Origin: Dryococelus australis
Taxonomy: Eukaryota; Arthropoda; Insecta; Phasmatodea; Phasmatidae
Assembly (NCBI GenBank): GCA_029891345.1
Contig: CM056998.1
Span: 173,376,332 to 173,440,331, forward strand
Length of the DNA: 64,000 nt
Direction of reading: 5' to 3'
Shown here piece by piece: positions 33,037 through 44,936 of the stretch. The notes beneath the pieces were generated by a model. It searched no databases and had not been told where the DNA came from. It worked only from the letters and a program-made list of their open reading frames with translations. Position 1 is the stretch's first letter. The number at the start of each line of letters is the position of its first letter. The position numbers and the translations under genes were made by a program.

Positions 33037-33925
33037 TAAGATTGCGCAAGAGCTTCATGCTCATGGATGGATAAGATATCTTAGAAGAAGAGTTATAAAT
33101 CATGGTTTAAATAATCTTTTTCAAGACGATTTGTGTGAAATGACACTGCTTTCAAAATACAATTAGGGGCAAGAGTATATTTTAACTTTAACAGACGTTT
33201 ATTCGAAATATGGTTGGAGTATACCTTTGAGAAACAAAACTGGGAAACAGGTTTCCAATGCAATGAAGATCGTTTTGAAAGAAAGAATGCCCAAGTCACT
33301 CCAAATCGACAGAGGATCTGAATTTTTTTCAGTACTCTTCTGGAAACTAATGACCGAATATGGTATTAAACACTACGCAACGTATTCGGAGCTTAAAGCC
33401 AGCGTTGTGAAACATTACAACAAATTGAGTAAGCAATTAATACATAAACATTTCACATCGAGGGGAACTTACAAATGAATTGACGTTTTGCCTGAAATAG
33501 TTAAATTTGATAATTCCATATATCATACAACTGTTAAGATGGCCCCCAAAGAAGTTGCAGATAATAGTTTAATGAAAACTATTTACAATAATGTTAAAGT
33601 CATCGACGAAAGAAAACCAACGTTCAAAGTTGGCGAATTTATATGTATCTCGAAGCAGAAAGGGATCTTGGAGAATAAAGTTACGGTGACTTGGTCTTTT
33701 GAAATATTTAAAATTATTTCAATTAGACAAATACATCCCAGAATGTATTTTAAAGAAAAATATGACGGAGAACAAATAAAAGGTGGATTTTACGAGCATG
33801 ACATGCAAAAAGTCAGTTCTCCAAATGAATATTTGGTTGATAAAATCATTAAAAGGAAGAAAGATATGTCCTTGGTTCGATATAGAGGAGTATCAAAAGC
33901 ATACGACTCCTGGGTTGAGAATTAA
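33026..33925 (+). pseudogene. Polinton retroviral-like integrase with C-terminal chromodomain-like part
   Basis: Would insert the element by DDE chemistry. One frame of 300 codons starts at the ATG at 33,026 and ends at the TAA at 33,923. It reads KIAQELHAHGW at the N-terminus, FQDDLCEM (first catalytic Asp), LTDVYSKYGWSIPL, then QIDRGSEFF (second Asp, about 33,304-33,330). The segment SELKASVVKHYNKLSKQL follows. In the family a Glu is expected at the Lys of VVKHYN, so the third catalytic residue seems lost. The C-terminal half has KVGEFICISKQKG (SH3-like), GGFYEHDMQKV and VDKIIKRKKDMSLVRYRGV (chromodomain-like). Breaks: TAG at 33,164-33,166 and TGA at 33,476-33,478, no frameshift. This is the best preserved gene after the minor capsid gene. 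Confidence 0.9.
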
Positions 33926-34450
33926 GATCATAACAGATTGTAATACTTCGTTTGTGAAATTTTCTGATACTATATAAAAGATTTTTAGTTATAATTTGAT
34001 GTATTATTTGATTTGATAAACCTTTAGATAGGGATTGGATAGACATTTTATAGTGTAAACAATCCCTTGTTGATTGGATTAACGATAGAGCGATAATCCA
34101 GTGTGATTAAATCCTTTTAATTGTGATGTCATTCATTGTTAGTTTATCGGAGTACTTTTCTGGGTTTCATGATTTTTTTTTTGGTAGTTTATATTTCTTT
34201 GTTTGTAATGATACCATTCTTGGAAATTGATTAGTTTTAAGAGAGCAAAATACTATTCCCCATGCCAAAAAAAAAACTTTTTGGCACTGTGTCATAGGAC
34301 ATAATTTTTTGACGGGGTATAAACTTGAATTTTATTACGATGTAGAAATGTGATAGTGTAAGATTCAATTATTTTTTATTCAAAGTTTTTCTCTCCTAAA
34401 AGAAATTCTTAAAGTGGGTTTAAACTGAAATGCAATATCGTAAATACAGT
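33926..34450. other. Right flank of the viral relic
   Basis: AT-rich, no ORF of note. The text GATTGGATTAACGATAGAGC followed by GATAATCCAG (34,072-34,102) is an imperfect hairpin that resembles 37,530-37,555. It may be the remnant of an element end, but no inverse partner was found left of 27.7 kb. Confidence 0.45.
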
Positions 34451-36480
34451 CTGCTTACTTTTTACAAAACGTAAAAGGTTTCTGCTGGGAAAAATAGGCG
34501 AGGTGAGACAAGTCGTAAAGCATGGTGTTTAGTGGCTGTGAGCTGCAGCCAAGGCAAGGCGCATCGTGGAGTGAAGTTTGGTGGTGTGGCCGGGGGGGGG
34601 GGAGTGATGGGGGAAGTTCTCCCTCCTAGTCCTATTGTATAGGTGAGCATCAGACTCTGTGGGAAGGGAAAGTTTTTCCGCGGATGGAAATGGGCGGGTA
34701 TCGAAAGTGGTGCGCGACACAGACTGCGACTTCTTACTAAAGCATTCCCAAGCCCGATAGGCCGCATGCATATCTCCCGCCCACGCGCACGTCACCCAGT
34801 CTGGCCCGGCCGCGCGAAGTTCGTTCGCTGCTCCAACTCCGAACATTTCTCCCCCTTATCAGCTCTCGAGACCTAAATTTCATTCGCTGCCTAAACACAG
34901 ACTAGAATCTCGACTATCAATTAGCTGGTATTGTACACAAGGTTTTAGAAAGACTCCTCCCCATATCTTTTGTAAATACACTTCAATATAGTCTACTACC
35001 TTTCCCAAATAAATTTGGAACTGATTTTTTACTGAACATAGAATAATAAACTTTAGCGAGATTATATTTTCCTATACAATAGTATATTCAAAATTTTTAG
35101 TGTCGCACAGAAGTCTACACCTGAAATACGTATTCTTATCTGCTAGACGAATAAATATATGTCGGATTGAAACTAAATCAATTTTTCCAAAATGTTTGTT
35201 TAACGTATGTTTTCAATGTTTGAAAATAAAGCTTTACTTTAGTTTTTTTTTTTCATAGTAATAGTTAAAACTTGAATAAAAATACATGTTTGAAAAACTG
35301 CATTCTTTCAATGTTTAAAATCTTAGCGAATTGGTATGAAAATTAAACAGTGATCAGTTTAAACTTAAATAAGATTGCTGTAAACGGGAATAGAGATTTC
35401 TGGAAAATGGGGGAAAAATTTGTTTGGTGGAAAACGGATTATGTTTTTAATTGAATTTAATGTGTGATAAAGGCAAATGTTATGTATTTTTTAGTGATGG
35501 GGAAAATAAAGTCTTATCAGTGGTATTTGTGAAATTTAATATAGCTAGGAATGCGCCAGAATCTTGCCTTCCGAAATATATGAGGAAGCTTCATTGTCCA
35601 AGCAAAAATAAGAATTGGTAAAGCAGAGGGAAAATTGTCCAGGTCAGTTCAAAATCCACCGCTACCTCCCTAAGGAAACCGTCGCTTTGGCCTTGAAGCA
35701 AGCTCCGTTCATAACCGACGCAGCACTCTGGGGGTGAAGTCCCATCAAGCCGAAGCAGGGGATCCAACACTAGAAAATATGTCTTCTGAATAGTGAAGAC
35801 GGGGAGGGGTTTATAACCTTGTTCTTGGAGAAGAATTCTCTTTTCGCACAGACAGCTTCGTGAGTAGGGGCAGGAGGGATGGTCTGGGTTCTTGACCTCG
35901 GCAATGTTCCTCTGGATAAGGTGTGCAGGGTAGGGTGGGAGGGGGGCTTGCTCACGATGTGCATGCAACTAGGCAGTTGTCGCTATCTTGAATCAGTTGT
36001 GAGAAAAGAGGACAGATGGTGATTGACACTGAGGACCTTGCAGAGGAGGGGTGGTAGGTGGTGGCTGGCATCCTGAACTCGGGTTGAAGGGTGCAGGGTA
36101 GGGGCTGCCTACGAGCGAGCGGTACACAACTGGAGCACAAGTGGGCAGTTGTCACCATCTTGACAAATTACCGAAAACATTTGACGATCACGGGCAGCCC
36201 GGGGTTGTACTCCGGTAAGGGATGGGGAAGAAGTGCAGGGAGCGAAGTGACCTCAGGTATCTCACTCTCTGCCATCTTCAGCCGCTCATGTATGCTTGGA
36301 GGAGACAGGCGTGCTACTTGTTATCTCCTTCATAAACACTGCACCTCTACACACTTGGTGGCCGACGAGCTTACGATCGGGGGTTACCGCACCAGTGAGC
36401 ATCGCACCTAACTTCATCTCTAGAGATAGCAGTGTTTTACATAGTATTTTATCTGGAAAATTTACATTTTCGTGGGTTTA
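34451..36480. other. GC-richer region with short ORFs, unrecognised
   Basis: Short frames on both strands (for example minus 34,529-34,846, minus 35,591-35,968, plus 36,091-36,411) overlap one another and show no motif, signal peptide or family resemblance. A G run is at 34,593-34,602. Two GAGGAGGGGTGGTAGG/GGGAGGGGGGC-type stretches at 35,930-36,060 give local strand asymmetry. I see no reliable gene. Confidence 0.4.
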
Positions 36481-38239
36481 GTCAATATTGCAATAAGTAT
36501 TTGATTCCTGTGTTCAATCTACGAAAATACAGTTTTTATTAACAAGTGCTGTGAATTTCATAAACATTTACTGTAATTTAAACACAGTTTGCATATCGGA
36601 TGTGCTTCATGTGCCTACTCACAGTTCGACCTAAGTGCTACTCATTCATACTTCAAACTGTCTTAATTTTAATATTTCAGGTACATGATTGTGACTGGTT
36701 TAAATCGTAAGATATTATTATCTTCGCCGAATTGTGTAAACTCGTTAATGTGTTATATATTCATACTGACTAGCTGGATTTCGTTTACTGAGTTTGCACT
36801 TCTCTCTTGTGTTATTTATTGACATGTAGAACTTGTTTAAAGACATTGCCTTGTGTAATTTCATAGCAGGATTTCGTTTAGTAAGTTTGCACTTGTCGAC
36901 ATCAGATGTTATTCACGGAGTTAAAATTCTCTCTCGTATAAATTATATTTCTAAGCTTGAGACTACCATTACATTTAAGGCTCACATAATTCCACTAATT
37001 TTTACGTAGTCATTTTAAATTTCCTATTCGATGCATGTAATTTATTCATATACAGAACACTCTGAAATTCTCTAACGTTTAATTGCATTCAAAAAACAGA
37101 TCGTTTAACACATAATCGCATCTTTCTAATTTGACTATCTACGAGTTATATTCACCCAAAAAAACATACAATTTACACTTAGGCCGTTCTTAGAAATCGA
37201 TTAACCATTCTGAATTTCTCTCGTGTGTTAAATGCATTCATAAAAATCGACTATCTACTACCAACATCCCTTCAAACACCTCGAAATGAGAAAAATTAGA
37301 AAAATTTTAGCCTTAGTAAACTCTTGCACTCAACTCTACAACTATATAAAACATTGCAACCCACCACTCTGGTCGGCTGCCTCCAGGACACCTCATCAAC
37401 ATCGTACAGAGCTCCTGTTAACCCCCTCCCCACCAAAATAAAAAGAAAAAAAATTGATCCAATAAGATTTAACCCTTTCAATCCATACATTTAACTATTT
37501 CATTTAAACATTTCTTGTTAAAAATTTTTGATTGGATTAAGGGTTAATCCAGTCAATCAAATCGATAATCCATCAATTAATCCCAGTTAACCCCATGCGA
37601 AGTAGAACGCCCCCGCCCCTACTACTAATGCGGCTTATTAATGTACGGAGTTTATTTGTTTCGGTGTATTGTACTATTCTCTTTCAATATCCTAAGTATT
37701 TATGGCGTTTGAAAATGCATTTTGATTAAGTGCCTTTCTCTTGTGTCACAACATAACTCTAATCATTTCCGTGGATTTAAAGACGAGTCTATAAAAATCT
37801 GCTGTTAATACTAGCTCAGATTATCAAATTTAGGACTGCTTTAGCCTCTTTGAAATACTCTTATTTTGACTTGGACCCAGTCTCCGGACAAACGTTTCCG
37901 CTTTAGCACGAAGCATTATTTTGTTTTATGAACTTACAAGGGAAGTTATGAGCAAATAACGCAATAATTTGCAAAAGCTGTGATCCCAATAAAAAAATAA
38001 TGGCATGCTAAACAGATGACAAAACTTGTGATGCTGGAATAAAATGGCAAAATTACAAATCTCTGTTTCTGATAAAGTCTTTATTTGTATTATATGTTAG
38101 TTTTCTTACTAATCATTTAACTGGCAGATAAGAAAAAAATTAACTAGATTTATTTCCATTATGTTCGTGATCACTTAAACTGGGGATATCCAAAATTTAA
38201 TTTGCATTACGATATTGTATGCAACATAACACCCTAGTA
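36481..38239. other. AT-rich unassigned sequence
   Basis: A loosely repeated GGATTTCGTTTA-AGTTTGCACTT segment occurs at about 36,776 and 36,868. A hairpin, GATTGGATTAAGGGTTAATCC (37,530-37,550), is followed by ATCGATAATCCATCAATTAA and resembles 34,072-34,103. There is no gene. Confidence 0.45.
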
Positions 38240-38600
38240 GTAGGGTTATGGCGACATGGGGCTATCGGCGTCTGGCACTGGATTGTAGGATTGGGGAGCC
38301 GCCATCCTGTTGCATCATCTGACCGCCATCTTGGATGTAATTGACCTTTTACCCCTGGCCCGTGTGACCTTTGACCTCGACATTTGACCTTTGACCTTGA
38401 AAATACAAAAATTAAAAACTCTCTAAAATTACAAAAAAATCACGAAAAATTAAAAATTGATTAAAAATTCCACGAAGAATTTATTTTAAAAAATTAAATA
38501 AAAAATAGGTAAAAATTTATTTTTAACAATGGTTCTTTAAATCCGGCTGCCATTTTCCCCATTTCCCCTGGGAAATTCCCCTTTTCCTTAAAAAATCATC
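38240..38600. repeat. Outer left arm of the second foldback element
   Basis: The inverse of about 42,420-42,777. It includes GTGTGACCTTTGACC and a T/A-rich AAAAATTAAAAA section matching the right arm's TTTTTAATATTTCTGG text. Confidence 0.75.
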
Positions 38601-38859
38601 TTTTTCCCTTAAAAAATTTAATAAAGAAACTTGCATTTCCTGAGGTCTCCCCCCACACCACCAATTACTCACCTTTGTTGGAATCTAGCAGACGACTGAC
38701 TCCTTCGCAAACACTCCCCTCACCTACACTCATACCGCCATCTTGAAGTTTCGTTCGTCATTTGTTTACATGCTACTGGAGGTAGCCATACTAGTTTTTT
38801 CGTTCGTTATTTGTTTATACAATACTGGAGGCCGCAATCTTGGTAGGTGACCATAATGT

Positions 38860-39655
38860 CGGTAAACATCTCCCGTCCACCGTATTGGAAGTAAATGACC
38901 ATTAACTTGGCACCATGACCTTGAATGACCTTGATAACAAAAACTCGAGAAAAATACATAAATTCAGCAAGCATAATACATTAAAGACTACTTCCACCAT
39001 ATTAGATGCAGACTAACTCGACCTTGACCCCATGACCTTGAAAATATAAAACTCGAGAAATAATACATAAAAGTCAACAAGCGTAATACATTACAGGTTA
39101 CCACCGCCATATTAGATACAGAATACCTAGCCCTTGAACCCATAACCTTGAATGACCTTGAAAAGAACCAGAGAAATATTACATAAAAGTCAACAAGCAT
39201 AATACATTACAGGTTACCACCGCAATTTAGATACAGACTACCTAGCCCTTGGCCCCATAACCTTGAATGACTTTGAAAATAATAAACTCGAGAAATTATA
39301 CCTAAAGGTCAACATGCATAATACATCACAGACTACCACCACCATATTAGATGTTGGCTATCTCGACCTTGATCCAATGTGCTTGAATGACCTTGAGAAT
39401 TAAAAAACTCGAGAAATATTACATAAAAGTCAGTAAGCATAATACACTACAGGCTGTCTACCACCACCATATTAAATGCTGAATACCATAAACTTGACCC
39501 CATGGCCTTGAAAATTAAAACCTTAGAAAAATACATAAAAGTCAACAAACATAATACATTACAGACTACAACCACCCTATTAGATGCAGACCACCTTGAC
39601 GTTAACACCACGACCTTGAATGACCTAAAAACAAAAACTCGAGAAAAAATCTATG
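38860..39655. repeat. ~115-bp satellite, six to seven units
   Basis: Each unit contains CTCGAGAAATA, AAAGTCAACAAGCATAATAC, a CTACCACCGCCATATTAGAT block and CCTTGACCCCATGACCTTG. Unit anchors (AATACATTACAG) fall near 38,976, 39,085, 39,200, 39,320, 39,440 and 39,551. It is the inverse of 4,785-5,180. Missing from the right arm. Confidence 0.9.
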
Positions 39656-40745
39656 TGAAGAGTCAGAAGCTAGTCGAGACGATCCACCTTCCACTCAGCT
39701 GCTGTCAACCTAAACCTCTCGGCTTACCTCCCTACTTCTTATAATATACAAGTGCGCGCGCCTTATGGCGTCTTATTGACTTTAAACCAATCGTTCTGCA
39801 CCATTAATACATTGTGCAGACCTACATGGCTGCAGCTAACCAATCACATGCGAGCATTGATACATCATACACAGGCAGGTAGACAGGCTCTATATGCTAG
39901 TTCCTTGGTCATATTAGCATGCAGTTATATCTTCGACAGTTTTTTCCAGACAAGTTCTTCGCTCACCTATAAATATTGGTCACACTTAAAGTAGGCAACA
40001 GACACCTGTTGTCGGACCGACCCCTCACAAGACTGACCCCATTGACCCCATCGACCCCATCGGCTCCATTGACTCCAGACGCATTGACCCATTGACCCCA
40101 CTGGCCCATTATGCCCCTTGATTGAGGTGCTAATCGCGGTGCTGCGGTGGTTATTTTGGTGCTTCGGTGCTAATTGCGGTGATTGTGTGTGTAGGTCTGA
40201 AGTTAAAACAAATCATGTATTTTTAAATACAATTAAATAGTCCTACCTCCTAAAGCTGAAATGCAAACATTTTATTTAATAATAATGCTTTAAAGAAGTA
40301 TATATCCAGGTCCCCCGGTATATTTAATCGCTTCCTGAGTAAACTGTATTTACACTTTGCAATAAAAGTGCCCAGAACTACAGTAGGCTCCCACCATGCT
40401 TTGTCATTGGTCGACGCACAACATGGACTTTGCACTGAACAATGCCGCACCACGACAGGCCACCACCATGCTTCCCAATTGGTCATATCCGCGTGAAAAC
40501 GACTCTTCGCACGGACCGACCTCTCATGACGACTTGCGTTTTTTTTTGAACAGAGGTGACAATCGGAACTCAGTATCGTCACTGGTGACAACCATTAGCG
40601 ATGATGCAGGATCACAGCTCCATGTTTGTCGAGATGAAAGGCAGCCCTTCATATTGCGCAATTCATCTTCTCGATATGGCAGCTATCTGAGGAAACCCAC
40701 GTATTCGTTCGCCCGAGAAGAAAACATGCAGGTACTATCATAATA
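39656..40745 (+). repeat. Inner left arm with a conserved 91-codon open frame
   Basis: Matches 2,930-4,025 inverted over about 1 kb and, for 40,430-40,745, also 42,077-42,395 inverted. A frame starting MLPNWSYPRENDSSHGPTSH (40,470) is open in both inner arms with scattered replacements and no shift. The end AACATGCAGGTACT resembles a splice donor and is shared with the 2.9-kb copy. Protein-coding status is unproven. Confidence 0.75.
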
Positions 40746-40779
40746 TGTTATTTACGAATGCTCGTAGGCAAATGCAGAT

Positions 40780-42076
40780 ATATGTATTTATTTAAATTTA
40801 AAAAAATATATCCCCCAATTTATATTAACATTCTTACATATATACATTTACATTAATTATATTATTTGATATTTATATGTACATATTTATATATAGGCAT
40901 TTAAATTAATTTTATACTACCCATATTTATATGTAGTACATAAATATGTATAGATATTTAAATTAATTTTATATTCCAATATTTACATGTACATCCTTAT
41001 ATATAGACATTTAATTTAATTTTATATTCCCATATTTATGTGTACATACTTATATGTAGATATTTATATGTACATACTTATATATAGACATTTAATTTAA
41101 TTTTATGTTTTCATATATATGTATGTATATATATATATATGTTCACACTCATATGTATATATCTAATTAAATTCTATATTTACATAATTATATGTACATA
41201 ACAATGTATATAAATTATATTGAAAATAATTTTGTTTTTATATACACAATATACCTATACCTACATATAAATTAAATAGAAAATATTTTTTATTTACATA
41301 GTTACATACCTATACCTATATATAAATTAAATTGAAAATAATTTATATTTACATATTTATATATTTATACCTATACATATAAATTAAATTGAGAATTATT
41401 TTTATTTACATAGTTATATACCTATTCATATACATATTAATTAAAGTGTAAATAATTTTATATTTACATAGTTATATACATTTACATTTACTTAGTTATA
41501 TACCTACAATTATATATATAAATTAAATTGAAAATAAAATTATATTTACATAGTAATTTAACTACACCTGTATATATAAATTAAATTGAAAAAGGTATTA
41601 TATTTACATAGTTATCTATCTGTAAATTTACTTAGTTATATACCTATACTTATACATATAAATTAAATTGAAAATAATTGGAAATTTACATAGTTATTTA
41701 CCTGTACCTTTACTAAGTTATATAGTTAAATTGAAATTTTATTTTTATTTACATAATTATATACCTATTTCTATACATATAAATTAAATTGGAAATTATT
41801 TTATATTTATATAGTTATATACCTGTACCTTTACTTAGTAATATACCTATACTTATACATATAAATGAAATTGAAAGTAATTTTACATCTATAATAGTTT
41901 TTTACCTATACATACTAATTAATTTGAAGATCATTTTATATTTACATAGTTATATACCAGTTATAATATTTATAAATTAAATTGAATATAATTTTATATT
42001 TACATAGTCATATGTTCTTAACAAAAAATAAATTCTTTATAGTCCTAATTTATAAATAGATAATTATGTATAGTCG
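40780..42076. repeat. AT-rich minisatellite loop, ~60-bp units
   Basis: First a series with TTTAATTTAATTTTATATTC and ATATTTATATGTACAT (40,860-41,130). Then about fifteen units of the form ATATTTACATAGTTATATAC-CTATAC-ATATAAATTAAATTGAAA (41,220-42,010). Units vary, but the order is constant. Open frames here are low-complexity. Confidence 0.88.
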
Positions 42077-42777
42077 TTATATATACATATATTTATATGA
42101 TAGTAAGTGCGTGTTTTCTTCCAGGGCGAACTGATATGTTGGTTTTCTCTGAGTTCTACCATATCGAGAAGATGAATTGCTCAATATAAAAGGCTGCCTT
42201 TCATCTCGACGAACATGGAGCCGTGAACCTGCATCATCGCTAATGGTTGTCACCAGTGACGATACTGAGTTCTGATTGTCACCTCTGTTCAAAAAAAAAA
42301 GCAAGTCGTCATGAGAGGTCGGTCCGTGCGAAGAGTCGTTTTCACGCGGATATGACCAATTTGGAAGCATGGTGGTGGCCTGTCGTGGTGCGGCATTGGT
42401 GAGTCACTGATCCCAAGTCACCGGAGTCGCTGATCCCTGTCAGCATTTCTGAAAAATGGGTCATTTCTAATGACCTTTTATATAATTGTTTTAATAACTT
42501 CTTAATTATTTGTAATAATTCTTATTAATAAATTTTTTCGAAACTTTTTTGGAATTTTTTAATATTTCTGGAATTTTATAAAGATTTTTTTTTAAAGTTT
42601 TTTTTTAGTGCTTTCTGAGGTCAAATTCCTCAGGGTCAATGGTAAGGTCAAAGGTCACACGGGTCAGGGGTTAAAAGTCAATGAAATCCAAGATGGCGAC
42701 GTAACAAGATGACGACTCCCCAATCCGACGATCCTTGCCAGACGCTGATAGCCCTAAGTAAGTCGCCATATCCCTAC
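42077..42777 (-). repeat. Right arm of the second foldback element
   Basis: The inverse of the inner left arm (42,077-42,395), then directly of the outer left arm (42,420-42,777). The contiguity here shows that the satellite and its neighbours are an insertion or expansion specific to the left arm. Confidence 0.85.
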
Positions 42778-43050
42778 AACTGATCCTATTAAAATAAATA
42801 CAATCTTTGTACGGTTTCGGCTCATACCGGCAAGAGAAATAATTCTTCCATAAAACGGCACTATACTTGAAGTTTACTAGGTCATATCGGTTATTTTTAA
42901 ACGGCATTCCGATACTTTTGCCATTTAGATGTATAATTTTGATGCAAGTTACTTATTTCGATACGTGCCGTCTACTGTTTCACTGACTCGAAGTACCGGC
43001 TCCACAACTCTGTGTACATTGTTAAAACAATCCTCACTCATTTTACGGGA
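42778..43050. other. Unassigned sequence
   Basis: No feature recognised. Confidence 0.4.
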
Positions 43051-43052
43051 AA

Positions 43053-44348
43053 GTGCTGGTAAAAAATTCTCCTGAAATATTCGTAAACTCTCCGTAAAAT
43101 CGCGGACACGTTGCTTTTCAAAAAAACGGACTTTCCGTATATTTCACAGAAATTCTTGTGTATTCGCGAAGCATTCTCGTAAATTTTCTATTTTTTAATT
43201 TTTCTGTGCTTCCTGTTTTTATAGTCATTCACAAAGCCATCTTCTTTCTTGTTCCATTGCAGACATAATTGTGGTAGTTGATGTAACCACTTAAGGTCTT
43301 GGTGTCTATTACAGTTTGTGTAGTTTAAAGTGTTGCTAAATGTTACAGACGCCTGATACTTTTTTTTTATTTTTTCAAGGAATATGTCTGGAGCCCCTGT
43401 CAGACTGTCAAATTTTCGCCTTCAACTAAATTCGACAATAAAATCTGAAGACAAAATAGGGCCATAAAATTTTTCTTTCCAATAAACGCTATCAAATAAA
43501 CTTGAATGTGTTTATAAATGTGCCACGCTGTGAATTTTTTTTACTCGGAGAATACAATTTGAATTGTAATTTAAAAATTATTTCCATAGTGAGAAAAAGA
43601 ATGTTTTTCTTTTGTTTTGTTTTTCCATGCAGTCCATTACAGGAAGAAATGTAAGGAATGTTGTAATTTATTTTAGCATCTTTACTAAATTCAAATGTTT
43701 ATTTATCAGAGATTTTTCCTGAATAATTAAATGTAATGCCTCTGAGTTCGTAATATTATTTCCATTATTCACTTAGAATAGTAGTCGTGCTTAGACAGCT
43801 TATACACAAATAATTATCTTCATTGCCTATTTCTTTTCCAGAAATTGTTCGTTAATTTAATGTGTCTTGGCGTTAATTTTGTCGTTCACGATTTTGTTTG
43901 GCCGAGACTGCCAAACATAAAATTAATTTTAGGTCCTGTTCAATATTTAAACGTTTGATGATAAGTCAAGCCGTACAACTTTCTCAGGCAAATACGGCGG
44001 TGTTTATGACGCTTCAATGACGTCATTACTTTCCAACTTTATTTGACCAAACTTATTGGAAGCAGTTTGACGGCCAAATTTGACAGTGTGACAGGGGCTT
44101 AAGTGGCGCTGATATCGTTATTGCCGCATAAACTAATTGTCTGGTCGAAGTGCTGGTGGAGAAAGCTTCGTGTAGACTCGAGATTGTTCGTTACTGGAAC
44201 CTGAAGCAAACAGGATATACGGCGAGACTTTCCTTATTTCGTATTTACATAGCCCATCTCCGTTTTTCATCTTTACGGATTTCGTCTCCTTATACTTACT
44301 GTACATTTCCGTAAAAATGTCCATAAATATACGAGAATTTTTAACAGT
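43053..44348. mobile_element. Candidate TIR element with ~50-bp imperfect ends
   Basis: The left end GTGCTGGTAAAAAATTCTCC, then ATTCGTAAACTCTCCGTAAA, mirrors the right end TTTACGGA...GAGAATTTTTAACAGTGTA read in reverse complement. The ends share the CACTGTTAAAAATTCTCG / TACGGA core. The interior is non-coding and holds a second TIR element (43,391-44,101). Confidence 0.6.
43391..44101. mobile_element. TIR element with AGCCCCTGTCA ends, nested
   Basis: The left end GAGCCCCTGTCAGACTGTCA followed by AATTT is the inverse of the right end AAATTTGACAGTGTGACAGG followed by GGCTT. TIR length is about 27 bp with few mismatches. Size is about 710 bp with no coding capacity. The superfamily is not assigned because the flanks do not show a clear duplication. 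Confidence 0.78.
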
Positions 44349-44932
44349 GTATGTTTGAACATCAGCTATCTGTTCATCGCCTGCTGCCCCAGTAAGTGAT
44401 CTCAGATCAGGTTGCTTGCTAGTGGAATTCTGTCCTTGTCTTCCTAAGTGTTAGTTATTGACTGGATGTCATCGAGGGCGTGTTTGTAATCCAGCTGCAG
44501 ACAGAGACCACGTGTACGCATGTTTGAAGTTTATTTTGTTCCTTGTCCTTAGATGGATATCCAATGTTTTTCGATCATTTAAAACGCGTCATATGTACGC
44601 ATTTTAATCGGTAGTAATTTAATCCCCCCAAAGAAAACTTTGGTGATCGACGCAGTGAGAGCCTGCGAATAAATTACTTACCCATTAGCGTCACAATTTT
44701 GCTCAATTAACAGCGGGTTTTCTGCTCCAAACCGTTGTTCGTTCAATTCGATTATTCGCCGCTCAAAAAATGCAAATATAATTAATTGGTAGGGTCTCAA
44801 AAGTCGAAAATGGAAACCGTTGATTGCAGGTATAAATTGTAGAAATATTCTGCATTCGTGACTTTTTTTGAAAACTGTTTGCTGTTTAACGACTTGCTTT
44901 TTACAACTAACCGTATCACAAAAGAAACCATT
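44349..44932. other. Unassigned sequence
   Basis: CGCCTGCTGCCCCAGTAAG at about 44,378 resembles 9,730-9,750. Nothing else recognised. Confidence 0.4.
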
Positions 44933-44936
44933 TTAA

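Larger units (their letters stand above)
27739..33925. mobile_element. Decayed Polinton/Maverick (adintovirus-like) element, core block
   Basis: Eight genes typical of Polintons lie in two divergent blocks separated by 74 bp at 30,791-30,864. Minus strand: PLA2-like, protease, minor capsid, major capsid. Plus strand: packaging ATPase, coiled-coil protein, DUF8207-type protein, integrase. Intergenic gaps are tiny, and two plus-strand gene pairs overlap (ATGA at 31,553 and an 11-bp overlap at 33,026). The composition is much more AT-rich than the flanks. Polymerase B and terminal inverted repeats were not found, so at 6.2 kb it is far shorter than a usual 15-20-kb element. Almost every gene has stops or frameshifts. 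I infer an inactive endogenous copy. Confidence 0.9.
38240..42777. mobile_element. Foldback element with unequal arms
   Basis: The left end, GTAGGGTTATGGCGACATGG, is the inverse of the right end, GTCGCCATATCCCTAC. Next inward are GGCGTCTGGCA / TGCCAGACGCTGATAG, GGATTGGGGAGCCG / CGACTCCCCAATCC and the GACCTTTGACC blocks. The innermost arm pair is 40,430-40,745 with 42,077-42,395. The right arm is continuous (about 700 bp). The left arm additionally carries a satellite and about 800 bp more, so it is about 2.5 kb. The loop is an AT minisatellite. No transposase frame was seen and no target duplication could be read. Confidence 0.85.

Noticed and set aside
34529..34876. Overlapping 77-105-codon frames on both strands
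   Set aside because: Three frames compete in a GC-rich stretch, none with motifs.
38860..39655. CRISPR-like spaced repeats
   Set aside because: Whole units repeat without unique spacers, the context is eukaryotic, and it is a satellite.
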